From contig CP089458.1 in the NCBI GenBank assembly GCA_026636295.1, positions 186,001-250,000 of the forward strand: a stretch of DNA of 64,000 nucleotides, written 5' to 3'. The first letter of the stretch is position 1. The number at the start of each line of letters is the position of its first letter. This stretch comes from Medakamo hakoo. Lineage: Eukaryota > Chlorophyta > Trebouxiophyceae > Coccomyxaceae. Below the pieces are notes generated by a model, which was not told the DNA's origin, did no database searches, and saw nothing but the letters and a program-made list of their open reading frames with translations. Below are positions 57,343 to 64,000 of the stretch, piece after piece. The translations under genes and the position numbers were made by a program.

Positions 57343-59067
57343 TCAAGCAAACGCCAGCCGCCGGCGCGCACCGTCCCCACCTCCGCCCAGGCTGCGCACA
57401 GCCGCGGTCGCACGCGCGCGCGCGTACGCCGCCAGCAGCCCATCCCCGGCGCCGCCGCGCAGGGTGTGCAGGAGCTCCGCCTGCGGCGAAGGCGGCCCCG
57501 CCCGCCCGCCCACTGACGCGGCGACGGACGGCGCGCGGCGCGGGGACCGGGGCCCGGTCAGCGGCGCCAGCGGCGCGATCTCGCCGACCGCACCCAGCAG
57601 CCAGGACGACGCGGCGCGCCAGCCGCCGGGCGCACGCGCGGCGGCCGCCCCACCCGCCGCGGCGGCGGGCCAGGCGGGCGCCGCGGCCGCCGCCTCATCC
57701 GCCAGCAGAGGCATGAGGACGTCGGAGTCGACGGCCCAGGCGCCGCCGGGGGAGGAGGCGTCGACCTGTCCGCCGCCGCCGGCGACCAGGCCGGCGTGCA
57801 GCCCCGCCAACGCCCGGCCGACCGCGGCGGCGACGGCCATGTAGAGGCCGTCCTCCCCGCCGGGCGCGCCCGCCGCCGCGTGCGCGGCCGCGATGGCCGC
57901 CACGGGGATGGGCTCCCCCACCGCGATGGACACGCGGCCGCCGGGGCGCGGCAGCGCACTGCCGGGCGGGTGGACGCCGTGCATGCCGGCGTGCGCAAAG
58001 GGGATGAGGAGGGGCGGCGGCGCGCCGGCCGCGGCCGCGGCGCGCGCGGCCGAGACGGCCAGCCGGCCCACGCCCTTGCGCGCGGGGCGGACGCGCCCGT
58101 CCCGGGACCGCGTCCCCTCAGGAAAGACGTGGACCCAGTCGCCGCGGGCCAGGAGGGCTTCAGCGGCGCGCATGCCGGGCTGGTCGAGGCCGGCCCCCCG
58201 CGCGACGGGCAGCACCTTGCCCGCCCGGAAAAACGCGGCCGCGGCCGCGTTGGTGAAGCACCGGTCCGTCGCGCACAGGGTCCAGCGCAGGGAGGCCGGG
58301 TTGGCTTCCAAGCCGGGCGGCATGAGGGCGCTGACGATGAGCGGGTCGTCCAGGGCGGACGCGTGGTTGGAGACAGTCAGCAGGGCCTGCCCGGCCGGGC
58401 GGGCCGCCAGCGCGGACGCGAGCGCGTCCGGTCGGCCGTGGACGGACACGTCCGTGGCGGAGGCCATGAACGCGCGCGACAGCGCGGCGATGCCGCGGGT
58501 GACGAGGCGGCGGGCCACGCCGTCGGAGCCGAGCAGCGCGGCGTCCGAGGCTGACAGGCCGGCGGTCGTCGACAGATCGCCCGGGTGTCTCGCATCGTCG
58601 CCGTCGTCGGTCCGCGAGGAGGAGACGGCCGCCCGAATGCGTTGCCGCGCCACGGCTTTGATCTCCCGGGCCGCCGCCCGCGCGTCGCGGGCCGCCCCTA
58701 CCAGCAACTCCCCGCCCGCAGCCGTGGCGGCGGCGGCGGCGGCCAGGTCGGCGCGCAGGGCTTCGACCCGCGCCCGGCGCGCCGCTGCCCACGCACGCCG
58801 CGTTTCGCCGACCCGGGCGGTGAGGCGGGTCAGGGCGCGCCCCGTTTCCGATCGGTCGGCACGGGCGGCCGCGTATGCGGCCACACGCGCGCGTAAGCGG
58901 GCAGCGGCGGCGGCGTATAGGTCCGGGGTCGGCGACGACGAAGACGAAGCAGACGGAGAGCTGGCGGCACCGGGTGCGTCGCCGCGCTGCGCCCGCAGCT
59001 GGCGCAACAGGTCTCGGTACGCCAGGACGGCGGTGGAGGGTGGGCCAAACGAGGAGGCGGGCGGCAT
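57343..59067 (-). CDS. Tafazzin-like lysophospholipid acyltransferase
   Basis: Single exon, 574 residues from MPPASSFGPPSTAVLAYRDL. The N-terminal ~215 residues are helical and Arg/Ala-rich. The acyltransferase domain carries TVSNHASALDDPLI (block I, His and Asp near 235-241), LRWTLCATDRCFTN, GKVLPVARGAG, DWVHVFPEGTRSRDGRVR (block III) and IPFAHAGMHGVHPPGS. The combination NHxxxxDD, CATDRCF and WVHIFPEG is that of tafazzin, which remodels cardiolipin, and of the related longer plant protein (At3g05510-type) that has a similar N-terminal extension. The C-terminal ~180 residues are poorly conserved low complexity. Mitochondrial cardiolipin is the likely but unproven substrate. An in-frame upstream extension overlaps the SPP promoter and was not used. 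Confidence 0.85.
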   Translation of the reverse strand: MPPASSFGPPSTAVLAYRDLLRQLRAQRGDAPGAASSPSASSSSSPTPDLYAAAAARLRARVAAYAAARADRSETGRALTRLTARVGETRRAWAAARRARVEALRADLAAAAAATAAGGELLVGAARDARAAAREIKAVARQRIRAAVSSSRTDDGDDARHPGDLSTTAGLSASDAALLGSDGVARRLVTRGIAALSRAFMASATDVSVHGRPDALASALAARPAGQALLTVSNHASALDDPLIVSALMPPGLEANPASLRWTLCATDRCFTNAAAAAFFRAGKVLPVARGAGLDQPGMRAAEALLARGDWVHVFPEGTRSRDGRVRPARKGVGRLAVSAARAAAAAGAPPPLLIPFAHAGMHGVHPPGSALPRPGGRVSIAVGEPIPVAAIAAAHAAAGAPGGEDGLYMAVAAAVGRALAGLHAGLVAGGGGQVDASSPGGAWAVDSDVLMPLLADEAAAAAPAWPAAAAGGAAAARAPGGWRAASSWLLGAVGEIAPLAPLTGPRSPRRAPSVAASVGGRAGPPSPQAELLHTLRGGAGDGLLAAYARARATAAVRSLGGGGDGARRRLAFA

Positions 59068-59291
59068 GGTGCCGTGTGCGGGTTGAGGCGCCGGCTGGTC
59101 GCGGGCGGTCCCCCTCTCCCCACAGCGGAAGGAAAATTGAGGCGAGTGAGCGGGCGGGCGCCACGCCCAGACGCGCGAAACGAATGCGTGGCCCTCCGTC
59201 CGCCCGGGCGCCGTCCGCTCCCCTCGCGCCGACCAGCGCCCGCGCCCTCCAGCCTCGCCACTCTCGAAGCCGTCCCCGCTCGACCGCCGCC
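59068..59291. promoter_or_regulatory. 224-bp divergent spacer (tafazzin-like / SPP)
   Basis: Spacer between divergent starts. Mostly GC-rich with one AAGGAAAATTGAGGCGAG stretch near 59130. No TATA box; no recognised elements. Confidence 0.35.
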
Positions 59292-60312
59292 ATGGCCGGG
59301 AGCGGCGGCAGCCCCTCGGACGCAAAGCCTGCGGCGCTGGCCGTGCGCCACCGCTTCGTCCTCGTCTCGGACCTGGACTGGACGATGGTGCGCGGAGGTG
59401 GCGCACGCTCTCGCGCACAGGGTGGAGGGCGGGTCACGGCGGGGAAAAGGGGGGTGACGTGTCCCAGGCTGGCGCGGGGCTCCATCCCATCAACCCTTCC
59501 ACCAACCCACCCCGCCCCGCCTCGATGCCCCCCGCCTCCAGGTCGATCACGCCGACCCCGCCCACGCCGCCCTGAAGTCCTTTTCCGCCCTGTGGGACGC
59601 CCACTTCGCGGCCGACTCCCTGCTCGTCTACTCCACAGGCCGGTCGCACGAGTTGTACGAACAGCTGCGCCGGGAAGTGCCGGAGCTGCGCTCCCCAGAC
59701 GCGCTCGTGTGCTCGGTCGGCACCGAGATTTTCTTTGAAGCGCCGGATGGCAAGGGCGGCCAGCCGACGCCGGACGAAGCCTGGTGCGAAGAGCTGGACG
59801 CGGGCGGGTGGGACCGGGGGAAGGTCGAGGCCGCCGCCGCCGGCGCGTCCCCACACCTCGTCCTCCAACCAGCCTCGGAGCAGCGCCCGCACAAGGTGTC
59901 GTTCCACCTGTCCCTGCCGCGCGAGGCCGCGCCGCCCGTCCTGGAGTCGCTGAAGGCCCGGCTGGCTGAGGCGGGCGTGGACGCCACCGTCATCTACTCC
60001 GGCGGCGCGGACGTGGACGTGCTGCCCGCGGGCGCCTCCAAGGGCAAGGGCCTGTCGTTCTTGCTGAGGCAGGTGGCGGACGCCGTCGGCGCGCCGCCCG
60101 ACGGCGTCCTGGTGTGCGGCGATTCGGGCAATGACATAGACCTGTTTGAGGTCCCCGGCGTGCGTGGCGTCGTCGTCTCCAACGCCCACGAAGAGCTGAG
60201 GGGCTGGGCGGCCGCGCACAGGAGCGAGCGCGTGTTTGAGGCGAGCGAACGGTGCGCGGGCGGGATCGTGCAAGCGCTGCGCCACTTTGGCCTGGCGCCG
60301 CCGCCGGCGTGA
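59292..60312 (+). CDS. SPP: Sucrose-phosphate phosphatase, HAD domain only
   Basis: Exon 1 (59292-59387) and exon 2 (59542-60312), intron 154 nt, phase 0; 288 residues. It hydrolyses sucrose-6-phosphate to sucrose after sucrose-phosphate synthase, in the cytosol. HAD motif 1 reads VSDLDWTM then VDHADPAHAALKSF (spliced exactly here), motif 2 LLVYSTGRSHELYEQL, VGTEIFFEA, substrate-region EQRPHKVSFHLSLP, motif 3 GASKGKGLSFLL and motif 4 VCGDSGNDIDLFEVPGV with VVSNAHEEL. Plant SPPs read DLDHTMVDH; here His is Trp. Land-plant enzymes carry a further ~160-residue C-terminal domain, absent here, so the protein resembles the short cyanobacterial form. Catalytic Asp residues are intact. Confidence 0.9.
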
Positions 60313-60417
60313 GAGGGGGGAGGGGGGTAGGGGGGCAGGGCGTGTTGCTTCTGGGGCATGTGACAGTGCAGTGTGTCCTCTCTGACCGTGTGTTTTGAGG
60401 GGGGCGACGCCCTTCCG

Positions 60418-62622
60418 TCAAGCAGTGGCGGCGGGCGCGTCCCCCCCGCCCCCCCCGTCCCCCCCTTCCCCGCCTCCGTCCTCCTCCGGTGGAGCCTCCT
60501 CCCACCACCCGCCCAGGCCCGCCACGGCGCGCGCGCCGTCGCCCGGGCACCACCCAGCCCCCGTCACGGGACCGGCGCCGATGCCGCGCGCCAGGAGGCG
60601 GCACCGGTGGACGGCCAAGCGCACGCGGGCGTCGGCCAGGCCGTCGTCGTCGTCGTCGTCGTCGGGCGCGCTGCCACCTGGCGGCCCCCCGCGCCGCCTC
60701 GGGCTCCACAGGCGTTCGCCGACCGCGGCCGCGCGCGGCCAGACGGTCGCCAACACGTTGGTCCCGTCCAGGGCCTCGCCCCACGCGACCGCCTCCCCGC
60801 CGCGCACCAGCCCCGCGCCCCGGCCGCCCGCCGCCAGGAGCGCTTCGGTCGGGTCGGCCGCCCACATCGCCTCCCAGTCTGGCGGGCTGCCCGCCCGGGC
60901 GCCCAGGTTGAGGTACCAGGGCGCGGACAGCAGGGCGCGGTGGCCGGCGCCGCCGTCCACCACGGCCGCGAGTTCGCGCTCCCAGGGCGTGGCGGGGCGG
61001 CCCAGGGCCGGGGAGCCGAAGTCGGCGGGCGGGAGGGCGAGGGACCGGCCGCCGCGCCCCCCGTCATCGTCCCGTCCCGTCCCATCATTGTCGTCCCACC
61101 ACTTCCACACCTGGACCGTGGCGGGCGGCCGCCCCTTGCCCCCCCTGCCGGTCGGCAGGTCCGCGCCCGCGTCCAAGACCTCCTGCCACACCACCACCAT
61201 GCGGCCGGCCGACGCCGCCAGCTCCGTCGCGCCTTCCATGAAGCGGGCGAGGATGGCGCGCGGCGTGCGCGCGCCGCGCGCGTCGCCCCACGCCCGCACG
61301 GCCGGGTGGGCCGCCCAGCACCCGAGCGCCGCTTCGTCCCCGCCCAGGTGGATGGCGGCGTCGGGGAATAGCCGGGCGGCGCCGGACAGGACGGCCCAGA
61401 GCGCGTCCCAGGTGGCGTTCGACGCGGGGTTGAGGGGCCCGCTGTCGCCAGTTGGCGCGCCGGTCGTCGGGTCCAGGCACGGCGTGAGGACGTCGGCCGG
61501 GTACGCACGCGCCCAGGACGCGGCGTGAGAGGGGACGTCGATCTCCGGGATGACGCGAATGCCGCGGGCCCGGGCGTAGGACACGACGGCGGCCACGTCG
61601 GCGGGCGTGTAGAACGCGCCCGGCGCGACCGCGCCCGCGCCGGCCGCGAACGCCGTCCCCGGCAGCGCCACGGAAAAGGCCTGGTCGTCCGACAGGTGCC
61701 AGTGCAGGTAGTTCATTTTCGAGGCGGCCAGCGCGTCCAGGTTGGCCAGGATGGCGGGCACCGGCAGGAAGTGGCGGGCGGTGTCCAGCAGGAGGCCGCG
61801 GTGCGGGAAGCGGGGCTCGTCGTAGATGAGGGCGGGGCGGATGGAGAACGCCGCCCGGTCGGCCCGGTGGTGCTTGTGGTGGTGGCCGCGCCGTTTCTTT
61901 TTCCTCTTGTGGTGGTGGCAGTGGCGGTGCGCCGTGCTGGCGGTGTGCCCGCCTCCTCCGTCGTCCACCCGGTCCACCAGCTGCGCAAACGTCTCCAGGC
62001 CCCGCAGGGCGCCGTACACGGACGCGGCCTGGATTTCCGCGACCTCGTCGCCGCGCCCGCCGCGCCGCCCGACGCCGCCCGTCGTCGCGTCCGCGCCGAC
62101 GGCCAGGGAATAAGATTCGTCCGTCTGTTCGCCGAGCGACTGGTCCGTGCTGCCAACAAAGACGCGGAGCTCGGTCAGGCTGCCGACGGGGCGGGGTGGG
62201 GGTGGGACGGGAGACGGGGCGGGGCCCGCAGACCCGTCGGCGTGGGTGGGCGGCCCGGCCGGGAGGGAGCCGACGTAATACGGCGGAGTCTCAAAGACGA
62301 TGCGGCGGTAGCGGCGGAAGGCGGACCGGAGCAGGGCCGAGTCGGCGCCGATGGAGGTGAAGCGGAAGGTGTCCGGGTGGATGGACAGCGGCGGGGTGGC
62401 CGGGTAAGTCTGTGTGTGTTGAGGATGATTGAAGAAGGGGGAGGGTTGAGAGGGGGGTGCGGCGCGGGGTCCGGGCGCGTCGCACCGTCGTCGAGCCGAT
62501 GCCTCCTGCTTTCGGAACGCCGCCACCACCCTCACCTCGTTCACCGGTTTCGGCCACAGGGGCGCGGCTGCGGCGCCGCTGAGCAAGCAGCCCAGCGCGG
62601 TGGCCAGGGCGGGCGGCCGCAT
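60418..62622 (-). CDS. GH20 beta-N-acetylhexosaminidase, secreted/lysosomal
   Basis: Exon 1 (62622-62536) and exon 2 (62409-60418), intron 126 nt, phase 0; 692 residues. The N-terminus MRPPALATALGCLLSGAAAA is a signal peptide, then PLWPKPVNE, the usual mature start. The N-terminal zincin-like domain contains VYGALRGLETFAQLV. The catalytic barrel starts FPHRGLLLDTARHFLPV, with MNYLHWHLSDDQAFS, RVIPEIDVPSHAASWA, the Asp-Glu pair in AIHLGGDEAALGCW (near residues 385-386), VVWQEVLDAG, and ends with LSAPWYLNLG and GEAVAWGEALDGTNVLATVWPRAA. It removes terminal GlcNAc/GalNAc in vacuole or wall. Unusual: between the two domains a ~22-residue segment of ten His and ten Lys/Arg. A poly-Asp loop and a Gly/Glu tail are low complexity. 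Confidence 0.92.
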   Translation of the reverse strand: MRPPALATALGCLLSGAAAAPLWPKPVNEVRVVAAFRKQEASARRRCDAPGPRAAPPSQPSPFFNHPQHTQTYPATPPLSIHPDTFRFTSIGADSALLRSAFRRYRRIVFETPPYYVGSLPAGPPTHADGSAGPAPSPVPPPPRPVGSLTELRVFVGSTDQSLGEQTDESYSLAVGADATTGGVGRRGGRGDEVAEIQAASVYGALRGLETFAQLVDRVDDGGGGHTASTAHRHCHHHKRKKKRRGHHHKHHRADRAAFSIRPALIYDEPRFPHRGLLLDTARHFLPVPAILANLDALAASKMNYLHWHLSDDQAFSVALPGTAFAAGAGAVAPGAFYTPADVAAVVSYARARGIRVIPEIDVPSHAASWARAYPADVLTPCLDPTTGAPTGDSGPLNPASNATWDALWAVLSGAARLFPDAAIHLGGDEAALGCWAAHPAVRAWGDARGARTPRAILARFMEGATELAASAGRMVVVWQEVLDAGADLPTGRGGKGRPPATVQVWKWWDDNDGTGRDDDGGRGGRSLALPPADFGSPALGRPATPWERELAAVVDGGAGHRALLSAPWYLNLGARAGSPPDWEAMWAADPTEALLAAGGRGAGLVRGGEAVAWGEALDGTNVLATVWPRAAAVGERLWSPRRRGGPPGGSAPDDDDDDDGLADARVRLAVHRCRLLARGIGAGPVTGAGWCPGDGARAVAGLGGWWEEAPPEEDGGGEGGDGGGGGDAPAATA

Positions 62623-62792
62623 GGGTTTCCGTCGTGCGCCGGCGTCTCGGCCGTGGCGCGAATAAAAGTTTTGTGCCCTACGACACGGACGCACATTGCT
62701 CAAGAGCAAGAAAAAAAAAAATCCGACGGCACGGAAGACTGCCGTCCCACTCGTCTTGGCCATGCCTCCACCACGCTGAGAGTGCAGACACC
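62623..62792. promoter_or_regulatory. 170-bp divergent spacer (GH20 / ATG10)
   Basis: Contains AATAAAAGTTTT (62661-62672), a possible AT-rich core element 40 bp upstream of the GH20 start and ~130 bp before ATG10, and an A11-A12 run near 62711. Orientation of any TATA function is unclear. Confidence 0.4.
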
Positions 62793-63605
62793 ATGCCAGA
62801 GTTGTCGATAAGCCAGCCGCTTACGGCGGCCGGCTTTGGGGCGGGCGCCCGCGCCGTGTCGGCTGCCTGGGCACGGCTGGACGGCGAGGCTGCGCCCGCC
62901 CCGGCCACGCCCGTCTGGTTGTGGACGCCCGACACCGCCGCCTTTGGCCCGTCCTTGGGCGGCGGCTACCTGGAACTGTTTCGCGGCCGGGGCGGTGAAG
63001 CCGGCATCCTGTTGCTGAGGGAGGACGACGACGCCGGCGGCGGCGGAGACGGCGGCGGAGAGGGTGATGAGGTGGACGGCGCGGGCGGCGGTGGGGTGGA
63101 GGCGCCCGCGCCCGACCCGGCGTCCCTCCCGCCTCCGCGCCGTTCCACCGCCACCTCCACGCCAACCGTGCTGTTGGAAGCGCACGCCGTCTGGGCGCCC
63201 AGCTTCCGAGCGCCGGCGCTTTACTTGCGCGGCCGGCGCCAGGCGGCCGACGACCGCGCGGCGGCAGCCGAGGCCGTGGTCGGCGCCGCAGACCTCGAGG
63301 CGCTCGCATTCGCGCGCGCCCCCGACGGCGGCTCGGCCGCCGGCCTGCTCGCCCCAGCCGAACACCCGCACCTGGGCGGGCCGTGGGCCGTGCTGCACCC
63401 GTGCCACACGGCCGGGTGGATGGCCGCGCTGGTGGGAGGGGGTGGTGGCGGAGACGCCGGCGCAGGGGGGGCGGCGGGGGCCGCCCGTCCATCGCCCGCG
63501 TCTTACGTGGCTGCCTGGCTGTCGGTGATCAGCCCGATGCTGGCGGTGCGCGTGCCAGCCGGGCTGGGCGCGGCCGTTGGAGAGAGGGAGGGGGAGGGTG
63601 GATGA
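62793..63605 (+). CDS. ATG10: ATG10-like E2 enzyme for ATG12 conjugation
   Basis: Intronless, 270 residues, start MPELSISQPLTAAGFG. The C-terminal half matches ATG10: a strand VLLEAHAVWAPSFRAPALYL, then AEHPHLGGPWAVLHPCHTAGW, in which Cys of HPCxT forms the thioester with ATG12, and SYVAAWLSVISPMLAVRVP, the ATG10-specific end. Plant ATG10 reads EHPYLNRPWYKLHPC and YLVSWFSVVGQVFGLRIP in the same places. ATG10 passes ATG12 from ATG7 to ATG5, an early step in autophagosome growth. An acidic Gly/Asp loop (residues ~75-115) interrupts the fold. The short family motif plus order of flanking strands makes the call fairly firm; the first 60 residues are less conserved. Confidence 0.82.
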   Translation: MPELSISQPLTAAGFGAGARAVSAAWARLDGEAAPAPATPVWLWTPDTAAFGPSLGGGYLELFRGRGGEAGILLLREDDDAGGGGDGGGEGDEVDGAGGGGVEAPAPDPASLPPPRRSTATSTPTVLLEAHAVWAPSFRAPALYLRGRRQAADDRAAAAEAVVGAADLEALAFARAPDGGSAAGLLAPAEHPHLGGPWAVLHPCHTAGWMAALVGGGGGGDAGAGGAAGAARPSPASYVAAWLSVISPMLAVRVPAGLGAAVGEREGEGG

Positions 63606-63774
63606 AGGCTTGAAAAACTGGAAGGAACGAAACTGTGTTTTTGTTTTGCACTGTTTGACTCTCTCTCTCTCTGTCTCTCACACGCCTCAACACTCAACAC
63701 ACACGTGCGCACGCTCGCTCGCTCGCTCGCTCTCTGCGGGGGCAAGAATACGAAAAAAAATAGCGGAAGCAGAC

Positions 63775-63805
63775 AAAAAAGGCGGCCCCTGGGGCCGCCT
63801 TTTTT
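63775..63805. terminator. 31-bp perfect palindrome, terminator-like, between convergent genes
   Basis: AAAAAAGGCGGCCCC, a single T, then GGGGCCGCCTTTTTT: a 9-bp GC stem flanked by A6/T6 on both sides. It looks like a bidirectional intrinsic terminator and sits between the ATG10 stop (170 bp before) and the stop of the convergent last gene (21 bp after). In a nuclear gene a role in 3'-end formation is only an inference. Confidence 0.65.
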
Positions 63806-63826
63806 GAGGTGGCGGGTCACAGCGGG

Positions 63827-64000
63827 TCACGCCGCCAGTCCGTCCCCGCCGCGCCGCGCCGCCAGGCCGTCCGCCGACGGCCGGGGCGGGCGCGGTGGCG
63901 ACAGGCCAGCCGAGTCCAGCGGGCCGACGGGTGGTGGTGGCGGCGGTCCAGCGGCCGTCCCGTCCGCGACGGCCGCGACGCAGAAGGAGTGGCCGGACGG
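63827..64000 (-). CDS. C-terminus of an unidentified gene, 5' cut by the window
   Basis: On the minus strand a frame is open from base 64000 to a TGA at 63829-63827, 57 residues: it begins PSGHSFCVAAVADG and continues with a Pro/Gly/Ala-rich tail ending RRGGDGLAA. Codon use (third positions almost all G or C) fits the other genes. Length is too short to assign a family. It would be convergent with ATG10. Confidence 0.5.
   Translation of the reverse strand, partial: PSGHSFCVAAVADGTAAGPPPPPPVGPLDSAGLSPPRPPRPSADGLAARRGGDGLAA

Noticed and set aside
63661-63735. CTCTCT and CTCG microsatellites downstream of ATG10 as CRISPR-like or mobile DNA
   Set aside because: They are simple dinucleotide and tetranucleotide runs without spacers, terminal repeats or coding content.
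1-64000. A biosynthetic or defence gene cluster
   Set aside because: Genes belong to unrelated housekeeping pathways, orientations alternate, and there is no repeated enzyme set or transport/resistance pairing.

Overview
The window is nuclear DNA from a plastid-bearing green alga (Chlorophyta), with a very GC-rich and compact genome. Evidence: short spliceosomal introns (mostly 105-240 nt, GTGAGT/GTGCGT donors, CAG acceptors), almost every third codon position G or C, and a plant/algal gene set (PAM68-type photosystem II assembly factor, DPE2, plastid thioredoxin f, bacterial-type PEP carboxylase, RST1/focadhesin, sucrose-phosphate phosphatase). The base bias removes stop codons from all frames, so long antisense open frames are common and were discounted. 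I do not name a species.

Layout, left to right: ABCC transporter C-terminal half (+, cut by the window); PAM68-like (-); alpha/beta hydrolase (+); RS/RRM splicing factor (-); golgin-like coiled coil with GRIP-like end (+); DPE2 (+); DED1/DDX3 helicase (+); an 860-bp gene-free stretch; catalytically substituted S26 peptidase homologue (-); five-BRCT TopBP1/MEI1-like protein (+); thioredoxin f (-); RlmA-type rRNA methyltransferase (-); ABCB half transporter (+); metaxin (-); gamma-glutamylcyclotransferase-fold protein (-); WDTC1/DCAF6-like WD40 protein (+); tRNA-Ala(AGC) (+); bacterial-type PEPC (+); RRP5 (+); RST1/focadhesin (-); FAD-Rieske oxidoreductase with an apparent frameshift (-); unrecognised membrane protein (+); SRP receptor alpha (-); TRAPPC2L (-); LanC-like (-); TIM21 (+); tafazzin-like acyltransferase (-); sucrose-phosphate phosphatase (+); GH20 hexosaminidase (-); ATG10 (+); and the C-terminus of a further gene (-).

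Most neighbours are divergent or convergent pairs with short shared spacers: 93 bp between two divergent starts at 27813-27905, and 34 bp between two convergent stops at 42323-42356. Introns cluster near start codons. No operon-like pathway cluster is present. These are housekeeping genes: starch/maltose and sucrose metabolism, anaplerotic carbon, mitochondrial import (metaxin, TIM21, tafazzin-like lipid remodelling), ER/Golgi traffic (SRP receptor, TRAPP, golgin), ribosome biogenesis (RRP5, RlmA), RNA handling and autophagy.

I saw no transposon, virus-derived element or CRISPR array. I found no convincing new multi-gene system. The items most worth following are the S26 homologue lacking both catalytic residues, a terminator-like 31-bp palindrome between convergent genes, a TATA box inside a short inverted repeat, a His/Lys-rich insert in the GH20 enzyme, two one-base coding inconsistencies (FAD-Rieske gene and metaxin), and one unrecognised single-pass membrane protein. 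All family assignments come from reading motifs by eye, without database searches.
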